A stretch of DNA of 7,546 nucleotides, taken from assembly GCA_009781925.1 (NCBI GenBank), contig WQUU01000049.1, positions 1-7,546 of the forward strand, given 5' to 3'. The stretch's first letter is position 1. Every line of letters begins with the position of its first letter. Below are positions 1-5,297 of this stretch, piece by piece. Below the pieces are notes generated by a model, which was given only the letters and a program-made list of their open reading frames with translations, was not told the DNA's origin and did no database searches. The stretch comes from Bacillota bacterium. Its GTDB lineage: Bacteria; Bacillota; Clostridia; Oscillospirales; Oscillospiraceae. The translations under genes were made by a program, and so were the position numbers.

Positions 1-402
1 GGAGCGGAGCCGGACAACGTCTACCTGCCCCACAACACGTCGAAAAACCGCGTCGTCTACACCGGCACCCATGACAATGACACGACACGGGGCTGGTGGC
101 AGACAATGAAGCCGAAGGAGCGCGCTTTGGTGCGGGAGTACCTGGGCGGCAACCTCACTGTCAAAACGGTTGCCGACCGCCTGACCCGCGCCGCGTTCGG
201 GACGGTGGCCGAGCTCGCCGTCGTGCCGATGCAGGACGTGCTAAATCTCGGCGGCGAGGCGCGCATGAACGTCCCGGGCACGATGAATGGCCCCGGTTCA
301 GCGGCGAACAACTGGCGCTGGCGCATGGCCCCGGAGGCATTTGACGAGGAGAGGGCCGCGTATTTGAAACGATTGGGGGAAATCTACGGGAGGACTTCGT
401 AG
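1..402 (+). CDS. malQ: 4-alpha-glucanotransferase (amylomaltase, GH77), C-terminal part
   Basis: The 5' end lies outside the window; the frame is open from base 1 and ends at TAG 400-402, giving the last 133 residues. Visible GH77 signatures are YTGTHDNDT at partial residues 20-28, which carries the conserved late Asp of the active site, then PMQDVLNLGGEARMNVPGT at 76-94 and NWRWR at 104-108, followed by a short C-terminal helix region. MalQ transfers alpha-1,4-glucan segments between maltodextrins and releases glucose; it acts in the cytoplasm. It is followed 131 bp later by glgB and then glgA on the same strand, so a role in glycogen/maltodextrin turnover is likely. The stop codon TAG lies within GTAGGGGG, the left end of a palindromic intergenic element. 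The identification is by motif and is firm; the missing N-terminus cannot be judged. Confidence 0.95.
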   Translation, partial: GAEPDNVYLPHNTSKNRVVYTGTHDNDTTRGWWQTMKPKERALVREYLGGNLTVKTVADRLTRAAFGTVAELAVVPMQDVLNLGGEARMNVPGTMNGPGSAANNWRWRMAPEAFDEERAAYLKRLGEIYGRTS

Positions 403-508
403 GGGGCGGCGTCCTGGGCGTCCCGCATCTTCAGGCGTCCCCCCCTGGGCGTCCCGCATCCCTTCAGGTGTTTTCGTAAAACGGGCCGCCGAGGGCGGCG
501 GCCCCTAC
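399..508. repeat. Palindromic intergenic element, GTAGGGG...CCCCTAC ends, malQ-glgB gap
   Basis: This roughly 110-bp stretch fills most of the malQ-glgB gap. Its left end GTAGGGG (399-405) is the inverse of its right end CCCCTAC (502-508). Inside are two imperfect tandem copies of CCTGGGCGTCCCGCATC, at 413-429 and 444-460, a 31-bp period, each followed by TTCAGG. Near the right end is a perfect 8-bp stem, GGGCCGCC 483-490 with GGCGGCCC 497-504 around a 6-nt loop. No T-tract follows the stem, so it is not a standard intrinsic terminator. The left end donates the malQ stop codon. By layout it belongs with the element at 3930-4029 (same GTAGGG/CCCTAC ends, hairpins inside), though the interior differs. 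It may be a small non-autonomous mobile element or a REP-like sequence. Confidence 0.6.
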
Positions 509-533
509 AAGATATCCAACAGAGGAGAAACAT

Positions 534-2333
534 ATGCAAGCTCTCAAATCCACCCGCGCGTACAAAAGCCTGGGCTGCCTGCCCACAAAGACAGCCGGGA
601 CATACCGCTTTGCCGTCTGGGCGCCGAACGCGAAATTCGTCTCCCTTTTGGGGGATTTTAATGGCTGGGATCCCTTCGCCAATCCCATGACCTGGAACGA
701 GGGCGGAGTCTGGACGGCGGAGCTGTCCGGTCTCAGTGACGGGATGGCCTATAAATACGCCATCCAGCCTAAGGACGGGGTGATCTTTCTCAAGGCAGAT
801 CCCTTTGCCCGCTATGCCGAGACCGGGCCCGCCACGGCGTCCAAGGTCTGGAACATCGAAGGCTATGCCTGGTCAGACAGAGATTGGCTGCAAAAACGGG
901 CAAAGTGGAACGCCTTTGCCGCCCCCATGTCCATTTATGAACTGCACCTGGGTTCCTGGAAGCTGCCGGAGGACGGTGCCCTGCCCAACTACCGGACGAT
1001 CGCGGAGGCGCTCTGCGCCTATGTGAAGGACATGGGCTTCACACATGTGGAGCTCATGCCCCTGACGGAGTACCCCTACGACGGCTCCTGGGGCTACCAG
1101 ACCACGGGCTACTTCGCCCCCACCTCCCGCTACGGCACGCCCCAGGACTTCATGTACCTGGTGGATCACCTGCACAAAAGCGGGATCGGCGTCATATTGG
1201 ACTGGGTGGGGGCTCACTTCCCCCGGGACGCCCACGGCCTCGCCCGCTTCGACGGCACGCCCCTCTTTGAGGGCTCCGACCCGCGCATGGCCGCCCATCC
1301 CGAGTGGGGCACCCTCATCTTCGACTACGCGCGGCCGGAAATCAAGAATTTCCTCATCTCCTCCGCCGAGTTCTTTTTTGACTATTACCACATCGACGGC
1401 CTGCGCATCGACGCCGTGTCCTCCATGCTCTATCTGGACTACGGCAGAAAAAACGGCGACTTCACCCGCAACAAATTCGGCGGCAACATCAACCTGGGCG
1501 CGGTGGACATGCTCCGGGAGCTCAACGCCTCCATTTTGTCCGATTTCCCCGGCGCGGTGACCATCGCGGAGGAGAGCACCGCCTATCCCCTGGTGACTGC
1601 CCCGCCCTATGACGGGGGCCTCGGCTTCAGCTTCAAGTGGGACATGGGCTTCATGCACGATACGCTGAACTACTTTGCCATGGATCCGCTCTTTCGCAAA
1701 GGTAGCCATGAGAAACTCACCTTCTCCATGATGTACGCCTTCTCGGAGAACTTTGTGCTGCCCTTCTCCCACGACGAGGTGGTGCACGGCAAGCGCTCCA
1801 TGCTGGACAAGATGTTCGGCGGCTACGCCCAAAAATTCGCCACCCTCAAGGCGCTTTACGGGTACATGTACGCCCACCCGGGGAAGAAACTGCTGTTTAT
1901 GGGCTGCGAATTCGGCCAGTTCATCGAGTGGAACTACAAACAGCAGCTGGACTGGCTGCTCCTGGACTACCCCTCCCACGAGGGTCTGCGGGCCTATGTG
2001 CGGGCGCTCAACCGCTTTTACGCCCGCCGCCCGGAATTTTACGAGGCGGACAAGTCCTGGGAGGGCTTCGCCTGGAAGAGCGTGGACGAGCGGGAGCGCA
2101 GTTCCATCGCCTTCCTCCGCAGGGACAAGAGCGGCGCCGAGGTGCTCTGCGCTTTTAATTTCACGCCGGTGCCCCAGAACATCAACGTGCCTCTGCCAAA
2201 GGGCAAACACCTGCGGATTTTGCTCTCCAGCGCGGAGGAGCGCTTCGGGGGCGGCGGGGAGAGGCACAGCTACGCAAACGGCCTGCTGACATTGCCGGGG
2301 ATGTGCGCGATGTATTTTTCGGTGAACGGATAG
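534..2333 (+). CDS. glgB: 1,4-alpha-glucan branching enzyme GlgB (GH13)
   Basis: A 599-residue protein; ATG 534 is preceded by AGAGGAG at 521-527 with 6-nt spacing, which decides the start. Residues about 23-95 form a CBM48 module (FAVWAPNAKFVSLLGDFNGW). The GH13 catalytic barrel starts near PMSIYELHLGSW (131-142) and contains ELMPLTEYPYDGSWGYQ, GLRIDAVSSMLY with nucleophile Asp293, TIAEEST with acid/base Glu346, and FSHDEVVHGKRSM with transition-state Asp414. An all-beta C-terminal domain ends the chain. The N1 domain found in long-form GlgB such as the E. coli enzyme is absent, so this is a short form. GlgB cleaves an alpha-1,4 chain and re-attaches it by an alpha-1,6 bond in glycogen. It lies between malQ and glgA and has no signal peptide, as expected for a cytoplasmic enzyme of a glycogen operon. 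All catalytic residues are present and the reading frame is intact. Confidence 0.97.
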   Translation: MQALKSTRAYKSLGCLPTKTAGTYRFAVWAPNAKFVSLLGDFNGWDPFANPMTWNEGGVWTAELSGLSDGMAYKYAIQPKDGVIFLKADPFARYAETGPATASKVWNIEGYAWSDRDWLQKRAKWNAFAAPMSIYELHLGSWKLPEDGALPNYRTIAEALCAYVKDMGFTHVELMPLTEYPYDGSWGYQTTGYFAPTSRYGTPQDFMYLVDHLHKSGIGVILDWVGAHFPRDAHGLARFDGTPLFEGSDPRMAAHPEWGTLIFDYARPEIKNFLISSAEFFFDYYHIDGLRIDAVSSMLYLDYGRKNGDFTRNKFGGNINLGAVDMLRELNASILSDFPGAVTIAEESTAYPLVTAPPYDGGLGFSFKWDMGFMHDTLNYFAMDPLFRKGSHEKLTFSMMYAFSENFVLPFSHDEVVHGKRSMLDKMFGGYAQKFATLKALYGYMYAHPGKKLLFMGCEFGQFIEWNYKQQLDWLLLDYPSHEGLRAYVRALNRFYARRPEFYEADKSWEGFAWKSVDERERSSIAFLRRDKSGAEVLCAFNFTPVPQNINVPLPKGKHLRILLSSAEERFGGGGERHSYANGLLTLPGMCAMYFSVNG

Positions 2334-2343
2334 CGAAGGAAAA

Positions 2344-2368
2344 GGTTCCTCGGCGCGCCGTTCCCTAC
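2344..2368. repeat. Half copy of palindromic CGTTCCCTAC element, glgB-glgA gap
   Basis: In the 73-bp gap between glgB and glgA there is one hairpin-like half: GGTTCC, then the palindrome CGGCGCGCCG (2351-2360), then TTCCCTAC ending at 2368. The last ten bases, CGTTCCCTAC (2359-2368), are identical to the right end of the element at 4020-4029, and the GGTTCC/GGAACG arm resembles the same unit. No matching left end is visible near the glgB stop (TAG 2331-2333), so it looks like a solo or decayed half. No T-tract follows, and glgA starts 39 bp downstream. Confidence 0.5.
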
Positions 2369-2406
2369 GGGTGCCGTGCGATATTTCGAAAGGATGTGTC
2401 CCCCCT

Positions 2407-3933
2407 ATGACCCGTCAGACCATGAAACGCCGTCTCCTCGAGGCAGCCGCGGCCAAGGGCCGCGGGGTATTGCCGTCCGCCCTGTTCGCGGCGGCGGAGT
2501 GCGCCCCCCTCTCCAAGACGGGGGGCCTGGCCGACGTGGCGGGGGCCCTGCCTGCCGCGCTGATCGATCTGGGCTTTGACTGCCGCGTCATCACCCCCTT
2601 TCACCGGGCGGCAAAGGAGAAATACGGCGCCCGAACCGAACACGTCTGCGATTTTAATATCGGTCTCGGCTGGCGCAGCCAGTACGTGGGGATCGAAAAA
2701 CTCGCCCTCGGCAAGACGGCGATCTATCTGGTGGACAACGAATACTACTTTGGCTCCTCCATCTATTGGGGCGGCGCGGACGAGGGGGAGCAGTACGCCT
2801 TCTTCCAGCGGGCGGTGCTGGAGGCCATGCCCCGCATGGGCTTTATCCCGGACATTCTGCACTGCAACGACTGGCATACGGCCCTCATGCCCATGCTCAT
2901 CAAGGCACAGTACTATGGTACGCCCCTTGGAAACGTCAAGACGCTGCTCACCATCCACAACCTGCATTTCCAGGGGAAATTTGATTTTCAATACATCCAG
3001 GGCCTTCTGGGCCTGGACGGCGGGCTCTATTCCCCCCGCTTTATGGAGGCCTTCGGCTGCGCCAACTTCCTGAAATCCGGCTGCGTCTTTGCCGACGGCT
3101 TGAGCACCGTTTCTCCCACCTATGCCAGGGAGATTCAGACGCCGGAGCTGGGCGAGGGATTGGAGGGCATCTTCCACGAGCGGCAGGAGGGGTTAAAAGG
3201 CATCCTCAACGGCATCGACAAGAGGCATTTTAACCCGAAGACGGACAGCCGCATCCCCGCCCGTTTCAGCGCCGCCGATCTGAGCGGGAAGGCCCTCTGC
3301 AAAACGGCGCTGCTGGAGGAGCTGGGCCTTGAGCCCGGATTTGCATTGGGTTCAGACCCAGGCGCAGAATCGAACCGCGCAGCGCCGGTCATCGGCATGG
3401 TGAGCCGGATCACGGCGCAAAAGGGGTTTGATCTCGTCCTCGCGGCGCTCCCTGGCCTCATAGACCTGGGGTACCGCGTGGCCCTGCTGGGGGCGGGCGA
3501 TCCGGAGCTGGAGAACGCCATGCGGGCCGCGGAAGCGAAGTACAAGGGCCATGTCTGCGCCTACATCGGCTATAACGAGGGCCTGGCCAACCGCATCTAC
3601 GCCGGGTCGGATTTCTTCCTCATGCCCTCCCGCTTTGAGCCTTGCGGCATCTCCCAGATGCTGGCCATGCGCTACGGAACGTTACCCATTGTCCGGGAGA
3701 CCGGCGGGTTGGTTGACACCGTAACCCCGTATAACCAATTTACCGGCGAGGGTACGGGCTTCAGTTTTGCCGGGGCCGACGCGGACGAACTCTACAGCGC
3801 CTGCGCCCGCGCCGCCGCTGTGTATGCGGAGAAAGAGGTCATGGAGAAGCTGATCCAAAACGCGATGGCGATGGATTTCGGGTTTACGGGCCCGGCCTAC
3901 GAGTACGGGATGGAGTATATTGAGATTTTGTAG
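2407..3933 (+). CDS. glgA: Glycogen synthase GlgA (GT5, ADP-glucose type)
   Basis: I chose ATG 2407 (508 residues) because AAAGGA at 2389-2394 precedes it and the family's N-terminal strand begins only at residue about 22. An in-frame GTG at 2371 would add 12 residues, but it abuts the upstream repeat and has no ribosome binding site. Motifs: SKTGGL at 36-41 (the K-x-G-G-L nucleotide-sugar loop near the N-terminus), HNLHFQG 184-190, NGID 268-271, SRITAQKGFD at 333-342 starting the second Rossmann domain, and SRFEPCGISQ at 408-417 with the conserved Glu411 and Cys413. GlgA adds glucose from ADP-glucose to alpha-1,4 chains in the cytoplasm and works with GlgB upstream. The protein is somewhat longer than usual because of a roughly 20-residue N-terminal tail and a loop near residues 309-327 between the two lobes. 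The TAG stop lies in the GTAGGG end of the next repeat. Confidence 0.96.
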   Translation: MTRQTMKRRLLEAAAAKGRGVLPSALFAAAECAPLSKTGGLADVAGALPAALIDLGFDCRVITPFHRAAKEKYGARTEHVCDFNIGLGWRSQYVGIEKLALGKTAIYLVDNEYYFGSSIYWGGADEGEQYAFFQRAVLEAMPRMGFIPDILHCNDWHTALMPMLIKAQYYGTPLGNVKTLLTIHNLHFQGKFDFQYIQGLLGLDGGLYSPRFMEAFGCANFLKSGCVFADGLSTVSPTYAREIQTPELGEGLEGIFHERQEGLKGILNGIDKRHFNPKTDSRIPARFSAADLSGKALCKTALLEELGLEPGFALGSDPGAESNRAAPVIGMVSRITAQKGFDLVLAALPGLIDLGYRVALLGAGDPELENAMRAAEAKYKGHVCAYIGYNEGLANRIYAGSDFFLMPSRFEPCGISQMLAMRYGTLPIVRETGGLVDTVTPYNQFTGEGTGFSFAGADADELYSACARAAAVYAEKEVMEKLIQNAMAMDFGFTGPAYEYGMEYIEIL

Positions 3934-4029
3934 GGAACGCATGGATGCGTTTCCGCGAGCCAAAAACCGTCTATGATGTGACATTGCTGGCGTGGCCAAC
4001 GTCTTGGAACGGATCAATCCGTTCCCTAC
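3930..4029. mobile_element. 100-bp MITE/REP-like element between convergent genes
   Basis: Perfect 11-bp terminal inverted repeats, TGTAGGGAACG at 3929-3939 and CGTTCCCTACA at 4020-4030, bound a non-coding stretch. Each end folds into its own hairpin: AACGCAT 3936-3942 with ATGCGTT 3945-3951 on the left, and a perfect 9-bp stem GGAACGGAT 4006-4014 with ATCCGTTCC 4017-4025 on the right. The left TAG (3931-3933) is the glgA stop codon. On the other strand, the right TAG (4028-4026) is the stop of the 96-aa gene. No T-tract follows either hairpin. TA flanks GGGAACG...CGTTCCC on both sides, which would fit insertion at a TA dinucleotide as for IS630/mariner-type MITEs; but G and C also flank the TA consistently here, so the true boundary is uncertain. 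There is no transposase in the window. Confidence 0.65.
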
Positions 4030-4316
4030 ATGTGTCCCAGCAGTTCCGCCGCCAGAATAGCGCCGCATTTTAGACCGATCTCCATGGAGACATCCTCCGT
4101 AACGGCCGCATAATGTTGAACTTCGTCTGTAATTTTTTCGTATTCTTCCGTCTCGGGGAACTTCTGCTTTAATATCGCCGTCACCGGTTCCCACGCCTCC
4201 TGGAGCCGCTGTTTGTAATCGCGCGGGCTGACTTCCACGCACTCCACGCCGTGCAGCAGAAATTCCCGGAGTTGTTGCATGTCTAGTCTGGTAAAAATTT
4301 CGTCGATGTAGCTCAT
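4026..4316 (-). CDS. Hypothetical protein, 96 aa, divergent from the XRE gene
   Basis: I do not recognise a named family with confidence. The protein is 96 residues, soluble, acidic and predicted largely helical, with no signal peptide or membrane segment. It starts MSYIDEIFTRLDMQQLREF and ends with a helical stretch around IGLKCGAILAAELLG that loosely recalls small clostridial DUF6809-like proteins; that resemblance is weak. ATG 4316 is chosen because AAAGGG (4328-4323 on this strand) lies 6 nt upstream. A near-consensus promoter at 4407-4379 faces it, with a palindromic operator in the spacer, so it is very likely expressed and controlled by the divergent XRE protein. Its TAG stop lies in the right end of the palindromic element at 3930-4029. 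The overlapping longer frame starting at 4320 is judged a shadow. Confidence 0.7.
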   Translation of the reverse strand: MSYIDEIFTRLDMQQLREFLLHGVECVEVSPRDYKQRLQEAWEPVTAILKQKFPETEEYEKITDEVQHYAAVTEDVSMEIGLKCGAILAAELLGHM

Positions 4317-4378
4317 ACATTTACCCTTTCAAATTTGACTTTTCCCCCTGCGCAGTGTAAGATGGGGAAGATGATGAT

Positions 4379-4407
4379 ATTATACTGCAGAATAATTCTG
4401 TAGTCAA
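4379..4407 (-). promoter_or_regulatory. Sigma-A-type promoter of the minus-strand hypothetical gene
   Basis: Read on the minus strand: -35 TTGACT (4407-4402), a spacer of exactly 17 nt (4401-4385) and -10 TATAAT (4384-4379). It lies about 60 bp upstream of ATG 4316 and points at it. The spacer is filled by the palindromic operator at 4384-4404, so a bound repressor would block polymerase. Confidence 0.8.
4384..4404. promoter_or_regulatory. Operator O1, 21-bp palindrome in the divergent promoter region
   Basis: Half-sites ACTGCAGAAT (4384-4393) and ATTCTGTAGT (4395-4404) are inverted around a central A, with one mismatch in ten. The site coincides with the spacer of the minus-strand promoter and contains TGCAGAATAATTC, which recurs at 4417-4429, 31 bp away or about three helical turns. 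Binding by the adjacent XRE protein is inferred from position and symmetry. Confidence 0.65.
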
Positions 4408-4408
4408 G

Positions 4409-4435
4409 TTGAATAGTGCAGAATAATTCCATAAT
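4409..4435 (+). promoter_or_regulatory. Operator O2 and weak promoter for the XRE gene
   Basis: The 13-mer TGCAGAATAATTC at 4417-4429 is an exact second copy of the O1 core, but only one half-site is well kept. It sits between TTGAAT (4409-4414) and CATAAT (4430-4435), a possible -35/-10 pair with a short 15-nt spacer. A start at about 4442 would leave almost no leader before GTG 4453, so the promoter reading is tentative; the repeated operator core is directly visible. Confidence 0.4.
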
Positions 4436-4452
4436 GTTTGAGGTTGATTTTT

Positions 4453-4671
4453 GTGAATTTTTCACAAGTGCTTGATAAGATTATGACAGACAGAAATATT
4501 TCTGCTTATCGGATTAATAAGGATATTGGAATGTCAAATCGGCTGATTGGGTATTACCGAAATGGCGAAATGGAGCCATCGGCGTCAAAACTCATCAAAC
4601 TCGCCGACTACTTCGACGTGTCTGTGGACTACTTGCTGGGTCGGACGGAAAAGCCGGAGGTGAATCGGTAA
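4453..4671 (+). CDS. XRE-family helix-turn-helix transcriptional regulator (small)
   Basis: A 72-residue protein made of essentially one HTH_3/Cro-CI domain: MNFSQVLDKIMTDRN, then the helix-turn-helix region ISAYRINKDIGMSNRLIGYYRNGEMEPS (about 16-43), then the family ending LIKLADYFDVSVDYLLGR (47-64). I chose GTG 4453 because TTGAGG at 4438-4443 lies about 9 nt upstream and the resulting N-terminus matches the usual length; a TTG at 4438 would add five residues but has no ribosome binding site. It has no partner domain, so it is probably a dimeric repressor. It is divergent from the 96-aa gene across two copies of TGCAGAATAATTC, which suggests self-control and control of that neighbour. Its TAA stop ends one base before the left arm of the DUF559 element. 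Codons are more AT-rich than in the flanking glycogen genes. Confidence 0.88.
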   Translation: MNFSQVLDKIMTDRNISAYRINKDIGMSNRLIGYYRNGEMEPSASKLIKLADYFDVSVDYLLGRTEKPEVNR

Positions 4672-4749
4672 AGGTCAAGGGCTTGACAAGGGCGTTTGGA
4701 TAGACCACCTCCCCCCTTCGGGGTACTCCTCCTTGGGAGGAGAATTTTT
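4672..4749 (+). repeat. Left inverted arm of the DUF559 unit
   Basis: Three hairpins stand in series: GTCAAG/CTTGAC with a 2-nt loop (4674-4687), CCCC/GGGG around TTC (4713-4723), and CTCCTCC/GGAGGAG around TTG (4726-4742). Bases 4700-4749 are a perfect inverse of 5194-5243; the outer 28 bases carry the six mismatches. Confidence 0.9.
4726..4749 (+). terminator. Terminator-like hairpin in the left arm, facing into the unit
   Basis: A 7-bp GC-rich stem (CTCCTCC 4726-4732, GGAGGAG 4736-4742, loop TTG) is followed by AATTTTT (4743-4749). It could end transcription of the XRE gene before it enters the DUF559 gene. The stem is adequate, but two A's precede the short T-run. Confidence 0.45.
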
Positions 4750-4794
4750 GGGAGTGCGGTTGGCGGGACTGGAGTTTTTACTGAGGAGGGGAAG

Positions 4795-5169
4795 ATGGGC
4801 AACAGCTTAAAATATTACGAATTACCCTATAATCCGCTTCTGCAAGAACGAGCCAGAGAACTCCGCAAGGCGGGAAATCTCAGTGAGGCCGTACTTTGGA
4901 AGAGGCTGAAGAAGAAGCAACTAAATGGCCATGATTTTGACAGGCAAAAGATCATTGGTAATTTCATAGTTGATTTTTACTGTTCAAAATGTGGCGTAGT
5001 CGTTGAAATAGACGGAAGTTCCCATGATAATAAAAGGGAATATGACGATGAGCGTAACGCCTTTTTAGAGGGTCTGGGATTGACTGTAATCCATGTCACT
5101 GCGCGTGATGTGTTAAATAACTTGGATGGCGTGATAAAGTTTCTTTTTAACCATCCCGCTTTGCGCTAG
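4795..5169 (+). CDS. DUF559 domain protein, predicted PD-(D/E)XK endonuclease-like (Vsr-related fold)
   Basis: A 124-residue protein; ATG 4795 follows GAGGAGGGG at 4783-4791, which decides against an upstream TTG inside the left arm. It matches the DUF559 (Pfam PF04480) pattern along its whole length: YNPLLQERARELRK, LSEAVLWKRLKKKQLNGHDF, the core RQKIIGNFIVDFYC with Asp60, VVVEIDGSSH with Glu71 and Asp73, then YDDERNAFLEGLGLTVIHV and a final LNNLDGVIKFL helix. Asp60 and Glu71-x-Asp73 are the expected metal-binding residues of the restriction-endonuclease-like fold, and all are intact. DUF559 is related to the Vsr patch-repair nucleases; the true substrate is unknown. It is the only gene between two long inverted arms and is clearly more AT-rich than the glycogen genes, both signs of transfer. 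Function as a nicking, homing or transposition enzyme is inference. Confidence 0.88.
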   Translation: MGNSLKYYELPYNPLLQERARELRKAGNLSEAVLWKRLKKKQLNGHDFDRQKIIGNFIVDFYCSKCGVVVEIDGSSHDNKREYDDERNAFLEGLGLTVIHVTARDVLNNLDGVIKFLFNHPALR

Positions 5170-5192
5170 AGAATGATTTTGCACTGCCCTTC

Positions 5193-5217
5193 AAAAAATT
5201 CTCCTCCCAAGGAGGAG
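5193..5217 (-). terminator. Terminator-like hairpin in the right arm, facing into the unit
   Basis: On the minus strand the same CTCCTCC/GGAGGAG stem (5217-5201) is followed by AATTTTTT (5200-5193). It would stop antisense transcription coming from the right. On the + strand the A-run precedes the stem, so it would not terminate the DUF559 transcript there. Confidence 0.35.
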
Positions 5218-5271
5218 TACCCCGAAGGGGGGAGGTGGTCTATTTCAAAGCCCCTGTCAAGCCTTTGACCT
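5194..5271 (-). repeat. Right inverted arm of the DUF559 unit
   Basis: This is the reverse complement of the left arm with six mismatches, all in the outer 28 bases. The outer hairpin is kept in weakened form (GTCAAG 5256-5261 with TTTGAC 5264-5269, one G-T pair). The middle GGGG/CCCC and inner CTCCTCC/GGAGGAG hairpins are kept exactly. The arm starts 24 bp after the DUF559 stop codon. Confidence 0.9.
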
Positions 5272-5297
5272 AACATATTTTAAACGGAGGAATAGCA

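Larger units (their letters stand above)
4672..5271 (+). mobile_element. Inverted-repeat-bounded DUF559 unit, 600 bp, candidate mobile element
   Basis: Two 78-bp inverted arms (4672-4749 and 5194-5271) enclose a single gene, the DUF559 CDS at 4795-5169. The arms match at 72 of 78 positions by hand alignment, with a perfect 50-bp core. The outer ends read AGGTCAAG... and ...TTTGACCT. Only a dinucleotide AA (4670-4671 and 5272-5273) could be a target duplication, which is weak. Removing the unit would place the XRE stop codon about 25 bp upstream of the small ORF at 5298. No transposase, recombinase or relaxase is encoded, so mobility would depend on the DUF559 protein itself, a host factor or an element elsewhere. 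Long, highly similar ends around an AT-rich gene are the visible evidence; mobility is inference. Confidence 0.65.

Noticed and set aside
483..508. A Rho-independent terminator after malQ
   Set aside because: The stem is strong, but no T-run follows on either strand, and glgB starts just downstream in the same direction.
873..2267. A 464-aa open frame on the minus strand opposite glgB
   Set aside because: It is an antisense shadow of a GC-rich gene with strong codon bias; it has no recognisable domain, and the glgB frame is certain.
3345..3395. A tRNA T-arm look-alike on the minus strand (CGCGG-TTCGATT-CTGCG)
   Set aside because: No acceptor, anticodon or D arm can be drawn around it, and it lies within the glgA coding frame.
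3682..4320. A 212-aa minus-strand open frame starting at ATG 4320
   Set aside because: It runs antisense through the end of glgA and the palindromic element. The 96-aa frame from 4316 has better spacing to AAAGGG and a protein-like sequence.
4696..4794. An upstream TTG start extending the DUF559 protein by 33 residues
   Set aside because: The extension would be translated from the left inverted arm and looks like translated repeat; ATG 4795 has a strong ribosome binding site and gives the normal DUF559 N-terminus.
4672..5271. A CRISPR array or group II intron reading of the repeated arms
   Set aside because: There are only two copies, in inverted orientation with a gene between them; no spacer periodicity and no reverse transcriptase.
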